Positions 1 through 6,065 of a DNA stretch of 8,258 nucleotides are shown piece by piece (positions within the stretch are counted from its first letter, which is position 1; the number at the start of each line of letters is the position of its first letter). The notes below the pieces were generated by a model. That model ran no database searches, was not told where the DNA came from, and was given only the letters and a program-made list of their open reading frames with translations. This DNA comes from an uncultured beta proteobacterium (lineage in GTDB: Bacteria; Pseudomonadota; Gammaproteobacteria; Burkholderiales; Burkholderiaceae). The translations under genes were made by a program, and so were the position numbers. The stretch is from the NCBI GenBank assembly GCA_903938955.1, contig CAJAFJ010000040.1, forward strand, positions 1 to 8,258. The letters are read 5' to 3'.

Positions 1-2285
1 AACTTGCTGCCGCAGTCGACATCACTCTCCACCCATAACTCGCCCGAAAGCGCTTCCACTAATCGGCGCGAGATGGTCAGGCCCAGACCCGTGCCGCCAA
101 ATTTACGCGTGATGGAACTGTCCTCTTGCGAGAAAGCATCAAAAATAGCCCCGAGCTTGTCTTTGGGAATACCAATCCCCGTGTCACGAATCGTGAATTG
201 AATGAGGTTTGATTTGGCGTTATCCCAAGCCAAGTTGACGGACAAGACCACCTCACCCTTTTCGGTGAACTTGATGGCGTTACCGATCAGGTTCACAAGA
301 ATTTGCCGCAAGCGCCCCGGATCTCCCAGAACGGCCATGGGCACATCAGCGGCAATATCGCACACCAGTTCAAGCCCCTTGGCATGCGCCCGACCGGCCA
401 GCGTCTTGAGCGTTTCACCCACGGTACGCCCAAGGTTGAAAGGAATAGTCTCAATCAACAACATGCCAGCCTCAATCTTGGAGAAATCAAGAATGTCGTT
501 GATCACCTTCAGCAGCGAGTCTGAGGAAGACTTCACGATATTCAGGTACTCACGCTGCTCAGGGGTCAATTCGGTTTCGAGGGCCAACTCGGTCATGCCG
601 ATGACCCCATTCATGGGGGTGCGAATTTCATGGCTCATATTGGCCAGAAAATCAGATTTCGCCCGATTGGCCGATTCAGCCCCTTCCTTGGCGCGGCGCA
701 ACTCCTCTGAGGCCCGTTTGGATTCGGAAATATCGGCAATGTAGCCATTCCAGACAATGCTGCCATCGGCCTGTCGGCTGGGGGTTGATTCACCATGCAC
801 CCAGACCGGCACGCCACTCACCGGATTCAAAATACGGAAATCAAGCCGCCAAGGCTCAATGGTTTCGGCAGAAACTTCGACCGAGTGCATCATCATCGCT
901 TCATCGTCCGGGTGGATTTTCGAGCGTAACACTTGACTATCCGCCATGATGTCTTCAGGCGCTATGCCGCATATTTGCCAGATAGCCGCACTGAAAAAGG
1001 GGTAGGTCTTCCGACCATCCGGCGCTAGGTGGAACTGGTACACCGCCACGGGGATGCTTTCGGTAATCTCCTTGAGCCGGGCACCGGCTACCTTCAACTG
1101 CGTCACGTCCTGCCAAATACCGGTAAATACCGTGGCACCACTGGCGGCCAGTTCAGGCTCGGGGCTGATTTCGCCTCGAATCCAGCGCAAGCCCCCGTTG
1201 GGCAACAGAATCTGATACTCCCCCATCCAAGGCTCGCGCCGAGCCGCAGCGCCGAACACGTTGTGCAAATACCATTCGCGCTCTTCAACCACAATTTGTA
1301 GCGCCGGCAGACGGCCATCCGCCAACAAAGCCTCACGATCCAGGCCGCGAATCTCACCCAGGCGATCGCTGACAAAGGTGTAGCGAATTTGCCCATGGCC
1401 CACTTCGCATTGGTAGACCACCCCGGGCACGGCATTGGTGATGTGGCGCAGGCGTACTTCGGTGGCCTTGATGGCGACTTCCATCAATTTACGCGCCGTG
1501 ATGTCAGTCCGAATCGCAATGAACTGAACCGGCATGCCGCTGTCATCGCGCAGCGGCACGATGGTGGACTGCACCCAATACAAATTGCCGTTTTTTGACC
1601 GATTGCAAATCTCACCGTGCCAGACCTGACCCGACAAAATCGTCTGCCACATCACTTCAAAAAAAGCTTTGGGATGCACGCCAGAATTAATAATGCTGTG
1701 GGCTTCCCCAAGCAAATTCTCTCGCAGGTAGCCACTCACTTTGCAAAAGTTGTCGTTGGCGTAAACAATCCGGCCATACACATCGGAAATGCTCACGATA
1801 CCGTGCTGGTCCAAGGCGAATTTTTGATTAGCCAAATCGGCCAACGCTGACTGCAACTCGCGCTGACTCTCCTCCCGCTCCTGCACCAGGTCAGACATCA
1901 ATTTGGAGAGCGACTCCAGATTTTCATCCAGTAACGGCGGCAAATCCGGGTCAATCGTGTGCATCAAACTGTTGGCCGTGTCACGCAACGAATCAATGGC
2001 GCGGGTCCGGCTGTTCAACTCAACACGCATACGGTCATTGGTTTGATTCAGCTCAGCCGAACTCAACGCCAAGCTGCGCGAGCGCAAATCCAGGTCGCGG
2101 TCACTCTGCTCATAGGCGCTGTCCACACGCTCCAAAAAATCGCCCAATCCGGTCAACAAACGGGCCGATTCCGGGGACACCCCGTCCAAATCAGCCACGC
2201 GTTTGAGCTCATCCAAAACAGCCGACAGCTGTGATTCTTCAACACCCAGTAAACGTTTGGTCTGGCGGCTAAGTAACTTGTGCAT
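1..2285 (-). CDS. Multi-PAS sensor histidine kinase, partial (C-terminus beyond left edge)
   Basis: A sensor kinase that should autophosphorylate on histidine and pass the phosphate to a receiver domain. I translated 761 codons with no stop before the window edge. Residues 1-150 are charged and mostly helical, probably coiled-coil in part, with a segment around 50-80 (FLERVDSAYEQ, then SLALSSAEL). Three PAS domains follow at about 155-265 (ending DITARK), 278-397 and 405-523. HisKA has the H-box SHEIRTPMNG with phospho-acceptor H552. HATPase_c shows the N-box (N665, N669), G1 DTGIGIP (701-707), an F-box near 715-718 and G2 GGTGLGL (730-736). No hydrophobic segment precedes the kinase core, so it is probably cytoplasmic. 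The ATG at 2285 lies 23 bases after the FIST-gene stop and has no clear Shine-Dalgarno sequence. An in-frame TGA at 2298-2300 rules out a longer start, and translational coupling is likely. This H-box type is common in hybrid kinases, so a C-terminal receiver is expected but not visible. Confidence 0.95.
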   Translation of the reverse strand, partial: MHKLLSRQTKRLLGVEESQLSAVLDELKRVADLDGVSPESARLLTGLGDFLERVDSAYEQSDRDLDLRSRSLALSSAELNQTNDRMRVELNSRTRAIDSLRDTANSLMHTIDPDLPPLLDENLESLSKLMSDLVQEREESQRELQSALADLANQKFALDQHGIVSISDVYGRIVYANDNFCKVSGYLRENLLGEAHSIINSGVHPKAFFEVMWQTILSGQVWHGEICNRSKNGNLYWVQSTIVPLRDDSGMPVQFIAIRTDITARKLMEVAIKATEVRLRHITNAVPGVVYQCEVGHGQIRYTFVSDRLGEIRGLDREALLADGRLPALQIVVEEREWYLHNVFGAAARREPWMGEYQILLPNGGLRWIRGEISPEPELAASGATVFTGIWQDVTQLKVAGARLKEITESIPVAVYQFHLAPDGRKTYPFFSAAIWQICGIAPEDIMADSQVLRSKIHPDDEAMMMHSVEVSAETIEPWRLDFRILNPVSGVPVWVHGESTPSRQADGSIVWNGYIADISESKRASEELRRAKEGAESANRAKSDFLANMSHEIRTPMNGVIGMTELALETELTPEQREYLNIVKSSSDSLLKVINDILDFSKIEAGMLLIETIPFNLGRTVGETLKTLAGRAHAKGLELVCDIAADVPMAVLGDPGRLRQILVNLIGNAIKFTEKGEVVLSVNLAWDNAKSNLIQFTIRDTGIGIPKDKLGAIFDAFSQEDSSITRKFGGTGLGLTISRRLVEALSGELWVESDVDCGSK

Positions 2286-2308
2286 GAATGAAGGCTGTCA
2301 GGTAAAAA

Positions 2309-3445
2309 TCACAACTCGGCCATATGGGTGATGGTCATGGTTTGGTTGTGCAGCTTGCACTCGGCGTTGGCCGTGAAGGGGCTGATTTCGCCGTAGGAAT
2401 AAAAACCAGTCAGCACGGCACCTTGGCCCAACACATCCGCCACAGCTTCCACTTCTTCGTCGACGCGACCACCCATCACCAGCTTGCGGCCCACACAGCT
2501 GATCAACAGCGCCAAGCCGTCCTTCTGACCACCCAGCATGTCCTGGGCAGCCTGGGCTGCCGCCTCAGCACCATCAACCAGCGCATCGGTACTGGCGTGC
2601 ATGAGTTCCAGATAGCCCCCAGACTCGATATCACCCGCCAGCGTCAGGCTGCCAGCGGCTTCATCAACCGCCAAAATAGTGCGGATCAGACCGACTTTGT
2701 TGTGGTCGGTTCCGAGCATGGAAAAAGGAAAAAGCAAACCGGAGGCCGGCAGGTCTTTGGCATGCTCACCCAAGTAGCGCTTGTAAACAGAGAGGGCCGG
2801 TTCACCATCCAGTTCATACAGCACATTGTGATCGCAACGCGTGACTTTTCGGGCCGGGCCAAAGGCCGTCCAGCCACCGAAGGAACCATGCGAAAAGTGC
2901 AAACTGGGGCCATAAAGACCGACGCATACCAACCGGTCGTTGTGCACGCCCGCTGTATCGAGCACCCAGGTTTCTTTGAAGGCGCCGCCGTCGCCCGCCA
3001 GTCCACCGGTGATGGGAATGCCTTTACCCAACACCGCCGTCATGCCTTCAATCAAGGCGCTGCCATTGATGGCAACGCCCTGCCCCAGCACCAGCACCGC
3101 GCGCAAGCCTGCTTTGGGCAATTGATCCCCCAAGCGTTGGCCCGCCGCCCGCGAGTCACCCATGCCGAGCAACTGGGTGGAGGATTCCACCAGGCTAGTT
3201 TTGTCAAAGCGAACGGCAGTTACCACGCAAGTGCCATCGTTGACGCCAGCATGGGTGATTTCGCCCGCCGTGGAACAACCGATCCGAATCGTCGAGGGAA
3301 ACAGGCTCGCCAGGGGCGCTGCAACCGCTTTGAGCAGCTCAATATCAGAAAACACCAGTAACAAATTGGGCGCCATGGACCGCACGCTTTCAAGCGCATC
3401 GGCCATGTTGTCGCGGCTGGTAAAAGTGATTTGAGAGACTTGCAT
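2309..3445 (-). CDS. FIST-domain sensor protein, NosP-like
   Basis: A 378-residue soluble protein with FIST N (about 25-205) and FIST_C (about 215-365) domains. Visible family features are ITGGLAGDG (145-153), the GLYGP strand, the GSFGGWTAFGP turn, YKRYLGEH (221-228), and the C-terminal GFYSYGEISP (347-356) followed by CKLHNQT. FIST proteins are predicted small-ligand sensors. The NosP subgroup, known from Pseudomonas and Vibrio, binds haem and nitric oxide and controls a co-encoded histidine kinase. The histidine kinase gene 23 bases downstream fits that arrangement, but haem or NO binding here is inference. I chose the ATG at 3445 because AGGA lies 8 bases upstream of it. A longer reading from a TTG at 3472 adds nine residues but has no ribosome site. 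There is no signal peptide or membrane segment. Length matches complete FIST N plus FIST_C proteins. Confidence 0.93.
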   Translation of the reverse strand: MQVSQITFTSRDNMADALESVRSMAPNLLLVFSDIELLKAVAAPLASLFPSTIRIGCSTAGEITHAGVNDGTCVVTAVRFDKTSLVESSTQLLGMGDSRAAGQRLGDQLPKAGLRAVLVLGQGVAINGSALIEGMTAVLGKGIPITGGLAGDGGAFKETWVLDTAGVHNDRLVCVGLYGPSLHFSHGSFGGWTAFGPARKVTRCDHNVLYELDGEPALSVYKRYLGEHAKDLPASGLLFPFSMLGTDHNKVGLIRTILAVDEAAGSLTLAGDIESGGYLELMHASTDALVDGAEAAAQAAQDMLGGQKDGLALLISCVGRKLVMGGRVDEEVEAVADVLGQGAVLTGFYSYGEISPFTANAECKLHNQTMTITHMAEL

Positions 3446-3453
3446 GCTGAATA

Positions 3454-3457
3454 TCCT
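3454..3457 (-). promoter_or_regulatory. Ribosome binding site deciding the FIST gene start
   Basis: AGGA on the minus strand, 8 bases before the ATG at 3445. No comparable motif precedes the alternative TTG at 3472, where the sequence is AT-rich without purine runs. This supports the shorter 378-residue product. Confidence 0.6.
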
Positions 3458-3522
3458 GACACGAATGATCAAAGAATTAAATTTACAGAATATTACAACG
3501 CCTTACATGTGCGCCTACTGAC

Positions 3523-3578
3523 GATGCAGCACATTTTTCTGCACTGACCATGGTTGCCGCACGCAGCTGATGCAGCAC
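3523..3578. repeat. Two direct copies of GATGCAGCAC
   Basis: The decamer GATGCAGCAC occurs at 3523-3532 and 3569-3578, 46 bases start to start. Both copies are upstream of the FIST gene. They could be binding sites for a regulator or chance; two copies in a short GC-rich gap are weak evidence. Confidence 0.35.
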
Positions 3579-3586
3579 CAGCCGGG

Positions 3587-3600
3587 GGGCAAACTTGCCC
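3587..3600. other. Small hairpin downstream of the enoyl-CoA hydratase-like gene
   Basis: GGGCAA and TTGCCC arms are separated by two bases; in RNA the likely form is five pairs with a four-base loop. No run of U follows, so it is not a standard intrinsic terminator. It may protect or pause the 3' end of the upstream transcript. Confidence 0.3.
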
Positions 3601-3612
3601 AAGCAGAGCATC

Positions 3613-3634
3613 GTGCCGCCATGGCGCCCGGCAC
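3613..3634. other. Inverted repeat immediately after the enoyl-CoA hydratase-like stop codon
   Basis: GTGCCG and CGGCAC arms (3613-3618 and 3629-3634) are separated by ten GC-rich bases and begin one base past the stop codon. The position suits a transcript 3' end, but there is no U-tract, so termination here would need Rho or would be weak. Confidence 0.35.
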
Positions 3635-3635
3635 G

Positions 3636-4427
3636 CTAAAACACCGGCTTTCGCTTCTCCAGAAAGGCGCCGATCCCTTCGCGGTGCTCGGCGCTGTCGG
3701 CGTAGGCATACGTCTTGTCGGCGGCTGGATTGCGTTTGACCGGCTCTTGACCCACCGGAATGGGCGGCTGATCCAGGGCACGAATAGCTTGCTTGTTGAG
3801 CCGTGCAGCCTGAGGCGATAACGGCACCATGCGCTGCGCCGTGGCCTGCACCTCTGCGGCCAGCAATTCATCGGCCAACACCTGGCTGAGAAACCCGGCC
3901 TCTTTCATGTCAGCCGCACAGAAAATAGCGGCTTCCAGCAGCATCCGGCGCGCCGTCACGCGCCCGACTTCGCGGGCCACCAGGGCCACTTCACGCGGCG
4001 CCATTGGAAAACCCAGTTTGGCGATGGGTGCTCCAAACTTGGCCGAGGCAGCAGCCAGGCGAATGTCGCAGCAACTGGCAATCTCGACGCCCGCGCCCAT
4101 GCAATTGCCTTCAATGTGGGCCACGATCGGCACATCGCAATCGAGCATGGCTTGCAAGCCACCCCAGACATCGTTTTCGTGAAAATCACGCAAGGTGTCT
4201 TCCTGAAACCGGAAATTGGCGTATTCAGAAATATCACCACCCGAACAGAAGTTGCCGTTTTCACCGCTGATCACCACACAGCGCACGTCCGTGCTGCGCT
4301 GAATGCTCTCAAAAACGGCACACAATTCGCGCCACATGACACATGACATGGCGTTAAAACGCGCTGAATGGCTGATGGTGACCCGTGCCACACCGGCTTG
4401 CTGCTCAAACTGAATGGTTCCACGCAT
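3636..4427 (-). CDS. Enoyl-CoA hydratase/isomerase (crotonase) family protein
   Basis: A 263-residue cytoplasmic crotonase-fold protein, a normal length for the family, that should act on an acyl-CoA thioester. The first oxyanion-hole segment is NFCSGGDISEY (59-69) and the second is GNCMGAGVEIASCCDIR (107-123). E115 lines up with catalytic Glu144 of rat mitochondrial enoyl-CoA hydratase. The position matching Glu164 appears to be I135, in FGAPIAKLGF (131-140). With only one of the two acid/base glutamates, it may be an isomerase or another crotonase-type enzyme, not a standard hydratase; the substrate cannot be told from sequence. I start at the ATG at 4427 (MRGTIQFEQQ). The frame stays open 40 codons further upstream, but that stretch overlaps lgt and does not resemble the family. 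AGAAGG lies almost against this ATG and AGGA lies 11 bases upstream, so initiation signals are imperfect. It follows lgt by 47 bases and is probably co-transcribed with it. Confidence 0.88.
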   Translation of the reverse strand: MRGTIQFEQQAGVARVTISHSARFNAMSCVMWRELCAVFESIQRSTDVRCVVISGENGNFCSGGDISEYANFRFQEDTLRDFHENDVWGGLQAMLDCDVPIVAHIEGNCMGAGVEIASCCDIRLAAASAKFGAPIAKLGFPMAPREVALVAREVGRVTARRMLLEAAIFCAADMKEAGFLSQVLADELLAAEVQATAQRMVPLSPQAARLNKQAIRALDQPPIPVGQEPVKRNPAADKTYAYADSAEHREGIGAFLEKRKPVF

Positions 4428-4474
4428 ACCTTCTCGAATCCTTTTGACTGTTATTTTTTGCTGGCTTAGGTCGG

Positions 4475-5284
4475 CTAAGCGCGGGAAGACTTCTGCGCCC
4501 ACCACCACAGGCCGATACCGCCCAGAATCATGGGCACACAAAGCCACTGCCCCATGCTCATGCCCATCGACAAAATACCCAAGTGCGCATCCGGCTCACG
4601 AAAAAATTCAGCGATAAAACGGAACACCCCGTAACCCGACAAAAAGGCAGCCGCCACCTGGCCCGGTTGACGCGGCTTTCGGGCATAGAGCCACAGCAGC
4701 ACAAACAGCAGCAGCCCTTCCATCAAGAACTGGTAAATCTGTGACGGATGGCGCGGCAAGTCGCCAGCCCCCCGAAACACCATGCCCCAAGGCAAGTCCG
4801 GGCTGCTCACGCGGCCCCACAACTCACCATTGATAAAGTTACCGACCCGCCCGGCCGCCAAACCGGTGGGCACGCAGGGCGAGACAAAATCAGCCACCTG
4901 CAGCCAGGGCTTGCGGCGAGAGCGGGCAAACCAGATCGTCGCTACCGCCACGCCCAGCAAGCCACCGTGAAAACTCATGCCCCCTTGCCACACCGCAAAA
5001 ATCTCCAGCGGGTGCGATAAGTAATAGAGAGGCTTGTAAAACAGGCAATAACCAATGCGCCCGCCAAGCACCACGCCCATCACCCCCATGAACAGGATAT
5101 CTTCCACATCTTGGCGCTGCCAGGCCCCCGCCCCTGTGATGGAGGCAAACGGCTGATGGCGCAAGCGCCGGTAGCCCAGCCACATGAACAGGCCAAAGGC
5201 GGCCAGGTAAGTCAGCCCGTACCAATGAATGGCGACAGGCCCCAATTGCAGGGCAACGGGGTTTATTTGAGGATGAATCAACAT
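4475..5284 (-). CDS. lgt: Prolipoprotein diacylglyceryl transferase Lgt
   Basis: Lgt is the inner-membrane enzyme that moves a diacylglyceryl group from phosphatidylglycerol to the lipobox cysteine of prolipoproteins, the first step of bacterial lipoprotein maturation. The 269-residue protein has about seven hydrophobic segments. Recognisable features are [11 protein letters not shown] (20-30), SFHGGLLG (104-111) with H106 matching the essential His103 of E. coli, the Lgt signature [14 protein letters not shown] (145-158) with R146, N149 and E154, and FFREPDAH near 227-234 carrying the conserved C-terminal arginine (R229). It ends in a short basic tail. The ATG at 5284 follows the small Trp-rich gene by 17 bases. 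There is no strong Shine-Dalgarno sequence, so coupling to the upstream gene is plausible. It appears intact and functional. Confidence 0.98.
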   Translation of the reverse strand: MLIHPQINPVALQLGPVAIHWYGLTYLAAFGLFMWLGYRRLRHQPFASITGAGAWQRQDVEDILFMGVMGVVLGGRIGYCLFYKPLYYLSHPLEIFAVWQGGMSFHGGLLGVAVATIWFARSRRKPWLQVADFVSPCVPTGLAAGRVGNFINGELWGRVSSPDLPWGMVFRGAGDLPRHPSQIYQFLMEGLLLFVLLWLYARKPRQPGQVAAAFLSGYGVFRFIAEFFREPDAHLGILSMGMSMGQWLCVPMILGGIGLWWWAQKSSRA

Positions 5285-5301
5285 GGTGTGTGCGAGCTGG
5301 C

Positions 5302-5550
5302 TTATCGTTTGCGGGATCTCGGCAAGGTGCCAATAGACTCACGATTTCGGTCGATGCGTTCTTGTCGACGTGCGTCTTCCCGCTCCATGGCTTTGCGTTT
5401 GGTGTAACCCGACGCATCAGCCCAAGCCCACCACACAACGGCCAGGCCAAAGGGTGTCAGTACCAGCCACCAGTCCCACAAGGCCACAGGGCCAATTTCA
5501 AGATATTTCAGGGCCAAAAACACCAGCCCAAGTCCCAATAAATACATCAT
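5302..5550 (-). CDS. Small Trp-rich membrane protein (TIGR04438-like)
   Basis: An 82-residue protein. Its N-terminal half has two hydrophobic stretches (about 3-18 and 24-43) with six tryptophans (W25, W27, W28, W40, W41, W43). From about residue 50 it is strongly basic and charged ([20 protein letters not shown]), which should lie in the cytoplasm. This matches the 'small Trp-rich protein' family that I associate with Burkholderiales; no function is known to me. It is the first gene of the run leading into lgt, 17 bases away, and is divergent from the cytochrome gene. Two ATG codons stand in tandem (5550 and 5547); GGAG lies 3 bases before the first and 6 before the second, so the second may be the true start. 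The charged tail and good ribosome site argue against a chance reading frame. Confidence 0.85.
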   Translation of the reverse strand: MMYLLGLGLVFLALKYLEIGPVALWDWWLVLTPFGLAVVWWAWADASGYTKRKAMEREDARRQERIDRNRESIGTLPRSRKR

Positions 5551-5647
5551 GTTCTCCGGTCATGTCACAACAGCTTGAAGAGCAAAGAATGTCAACCGCT
5601 ATCATTGCCCCAACGTTATTCGACTGTAAACCATACCATTAGGAAAT
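5551..5647. promoter_or_regulatory. Divergent intergenic region between the Trp-rich and cytochrome c genes
   Basis: This 97-base region must hold the promoter of the cytochrome gene and, on the other strand, that of the Trp-rich/lgt run. On the plus strand TTGAAG (about 5574) and TATCAT (about 5599) resemble -35 and -10 elements, but their 19-base spacing is too long for a confident call. No clear operator palindrome is visible. Each flanking gene has its ribosome site at the region's edge: GGAG at 5554-5557 (minus) and AGGA at 5641-5644 (plus). Confidence 0.4.
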
Positions 5648-5953
5648 ATGATGAAACCGATTCTCTTTGCTATCGTTGCTGCAGTTTCTCTGACAACGCC
5701 AGCATGGGCTGATATGGATTTGGCCAAGTCAAAAAACTGCATGGCCTGCCATGCCGTTGATAAAAAGCTGGTGGGGCCGTCCTACAAGGACGTTGCCAAA
5801 AAGTACGCAGGGCAAAAAGATGCGGCAGACAAACTGGTCACCAAAATTCGGGGCGGTGGCGCTGGCGTCTGGGGTGTCATTCCGATGCCGGCCAACCCAC
5901 AAGTCAATGAAGCGGATGCCAAAAAACTGGCGTTGTGGGTACTGTCCAACTAA
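5648..5953 (+). CDS. Periplasmic class I c-type cytochrome (c551/c552-like)
   Basis: A 101-residue precursor of a small monohaem electron-carrier cytochrome. A Sec signal peptide covers about residues 1-21, with likely cleavage after TPAWA, leaving an 80-residue mature protein of typical cytochrome c8/c551 size. The haem-binding motif CMACH is at 31-35 (thioether cysteines C31 and C34, axial histidine H35). The sixth ligand is probably M80 in VIPMPAN, followed by the C-terminal helix ending LALWVLSN. It should pass electrons between periplasmic redox partners such as a bc1 complex and a terminal oxidase or reductase; the partner cannot be read here. Tandem ATG codons occur at 5648 and 5651; AGGA lies 3 bases before the first and 6 before the second, so the second may be used. 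A strong terminator follows 24 bases after the stop. Confidence 0.96.
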   Translation: MMKPILFAIVAAVSLTTPAWADMDLAKSKNCMACHAVDKKLVGPSYKDVAKKYAGQKDAADKLVTKIRGGGAGVWGVIPMPANPQVNEADAKKLALWVLSN

Positions 5954-5976
5954 GCCACAACAGCAAAGTCGCCCCT

Positions 5977-6005
5977 AAAAAAACCCGCGTAATGCGGGTT
6001 TTTTT
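5977..6005. terminator. Bidirectional Rho-independent terminator between the cytochrome c and acs genes
   Basis: A perfect 12-base inverted repeat, AAAAAAACCCGC at 5977-5988 and GCGGGTTTTTTT at 5994-6005, with a five-base loop GTAAT. The CCCGC/GCGGG core is flanked by seven A and seven T, so each strand gives a hairpin followed by a U-run. It can terminate the cytochrome transcript (plus) and the acs transcript (minus), whose stop codon lies about 60 bases away. Confidence 0.95.
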
Positions 6006-6065
6006 ATGGGCAATCAGCCAGCAGAACCCGATCAACGGGAACTGCCAACAGATGGTCAATCAAGA

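Larger units (their letters stand above)
3446..3635. other. Intergenic region between the enoyl-CoA hydratase-like gene and the FIST gene
   Basis: This 190-base gap presumably holds the end of the upstream transcript and the promoter of the FIST/kinase pair. It contains an inverted repeat directly after the upstream stop codon (3613-3634), a second short hairpin (3587-3600), and two copies of GATGCAGCAC (3523-3532 and 3569-3578). The part nearest the FIST gene (about 3465-3500) is AT-rich and includes a TAATAT on the minus strand that could be a -10 element, but I see no convincing -35 partner. No U-tract follows either hairpin. Confidence 0.5.

Noticed and set aside
2324..3361. Plus-strand open frame of 345 codons
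   Set aside because: It lies wholly antisense to the FIST gene, its translation is low in hydrophobic structure and shows no family motif, and it mirrors the codon pattern of the real gene.
3446..3472. Longer FIST protein starting at TTG 3472
   Set aside because: No Shine-Dalgarno sequence precedes the TTG, while the ATG at 3445 has AGGA at good spacing.
3454..3475. Possible FNR/DNR box upstream of the FIST gene (ATCAA half-site)
   Set aside because: Only one half-site is present. The partner five bases do not match TTGAT at the required four-base spacing.
3515..3871. Minus-strand open frame of 118 codons reaching past the crotonase-like gene
   Set aside because: Mostly out of frame inside the crotonase-like gene. 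The Arg/Pro/Cys/Trp-rich product looks non-coding and has no ribosome site.
4428..4547. Crotonase-like protein starting 40 codons upstream inside lgt
   Set aside because: The extra residues are the shadow of the lgt 3' end and do not resemble the N-terminus of the family.
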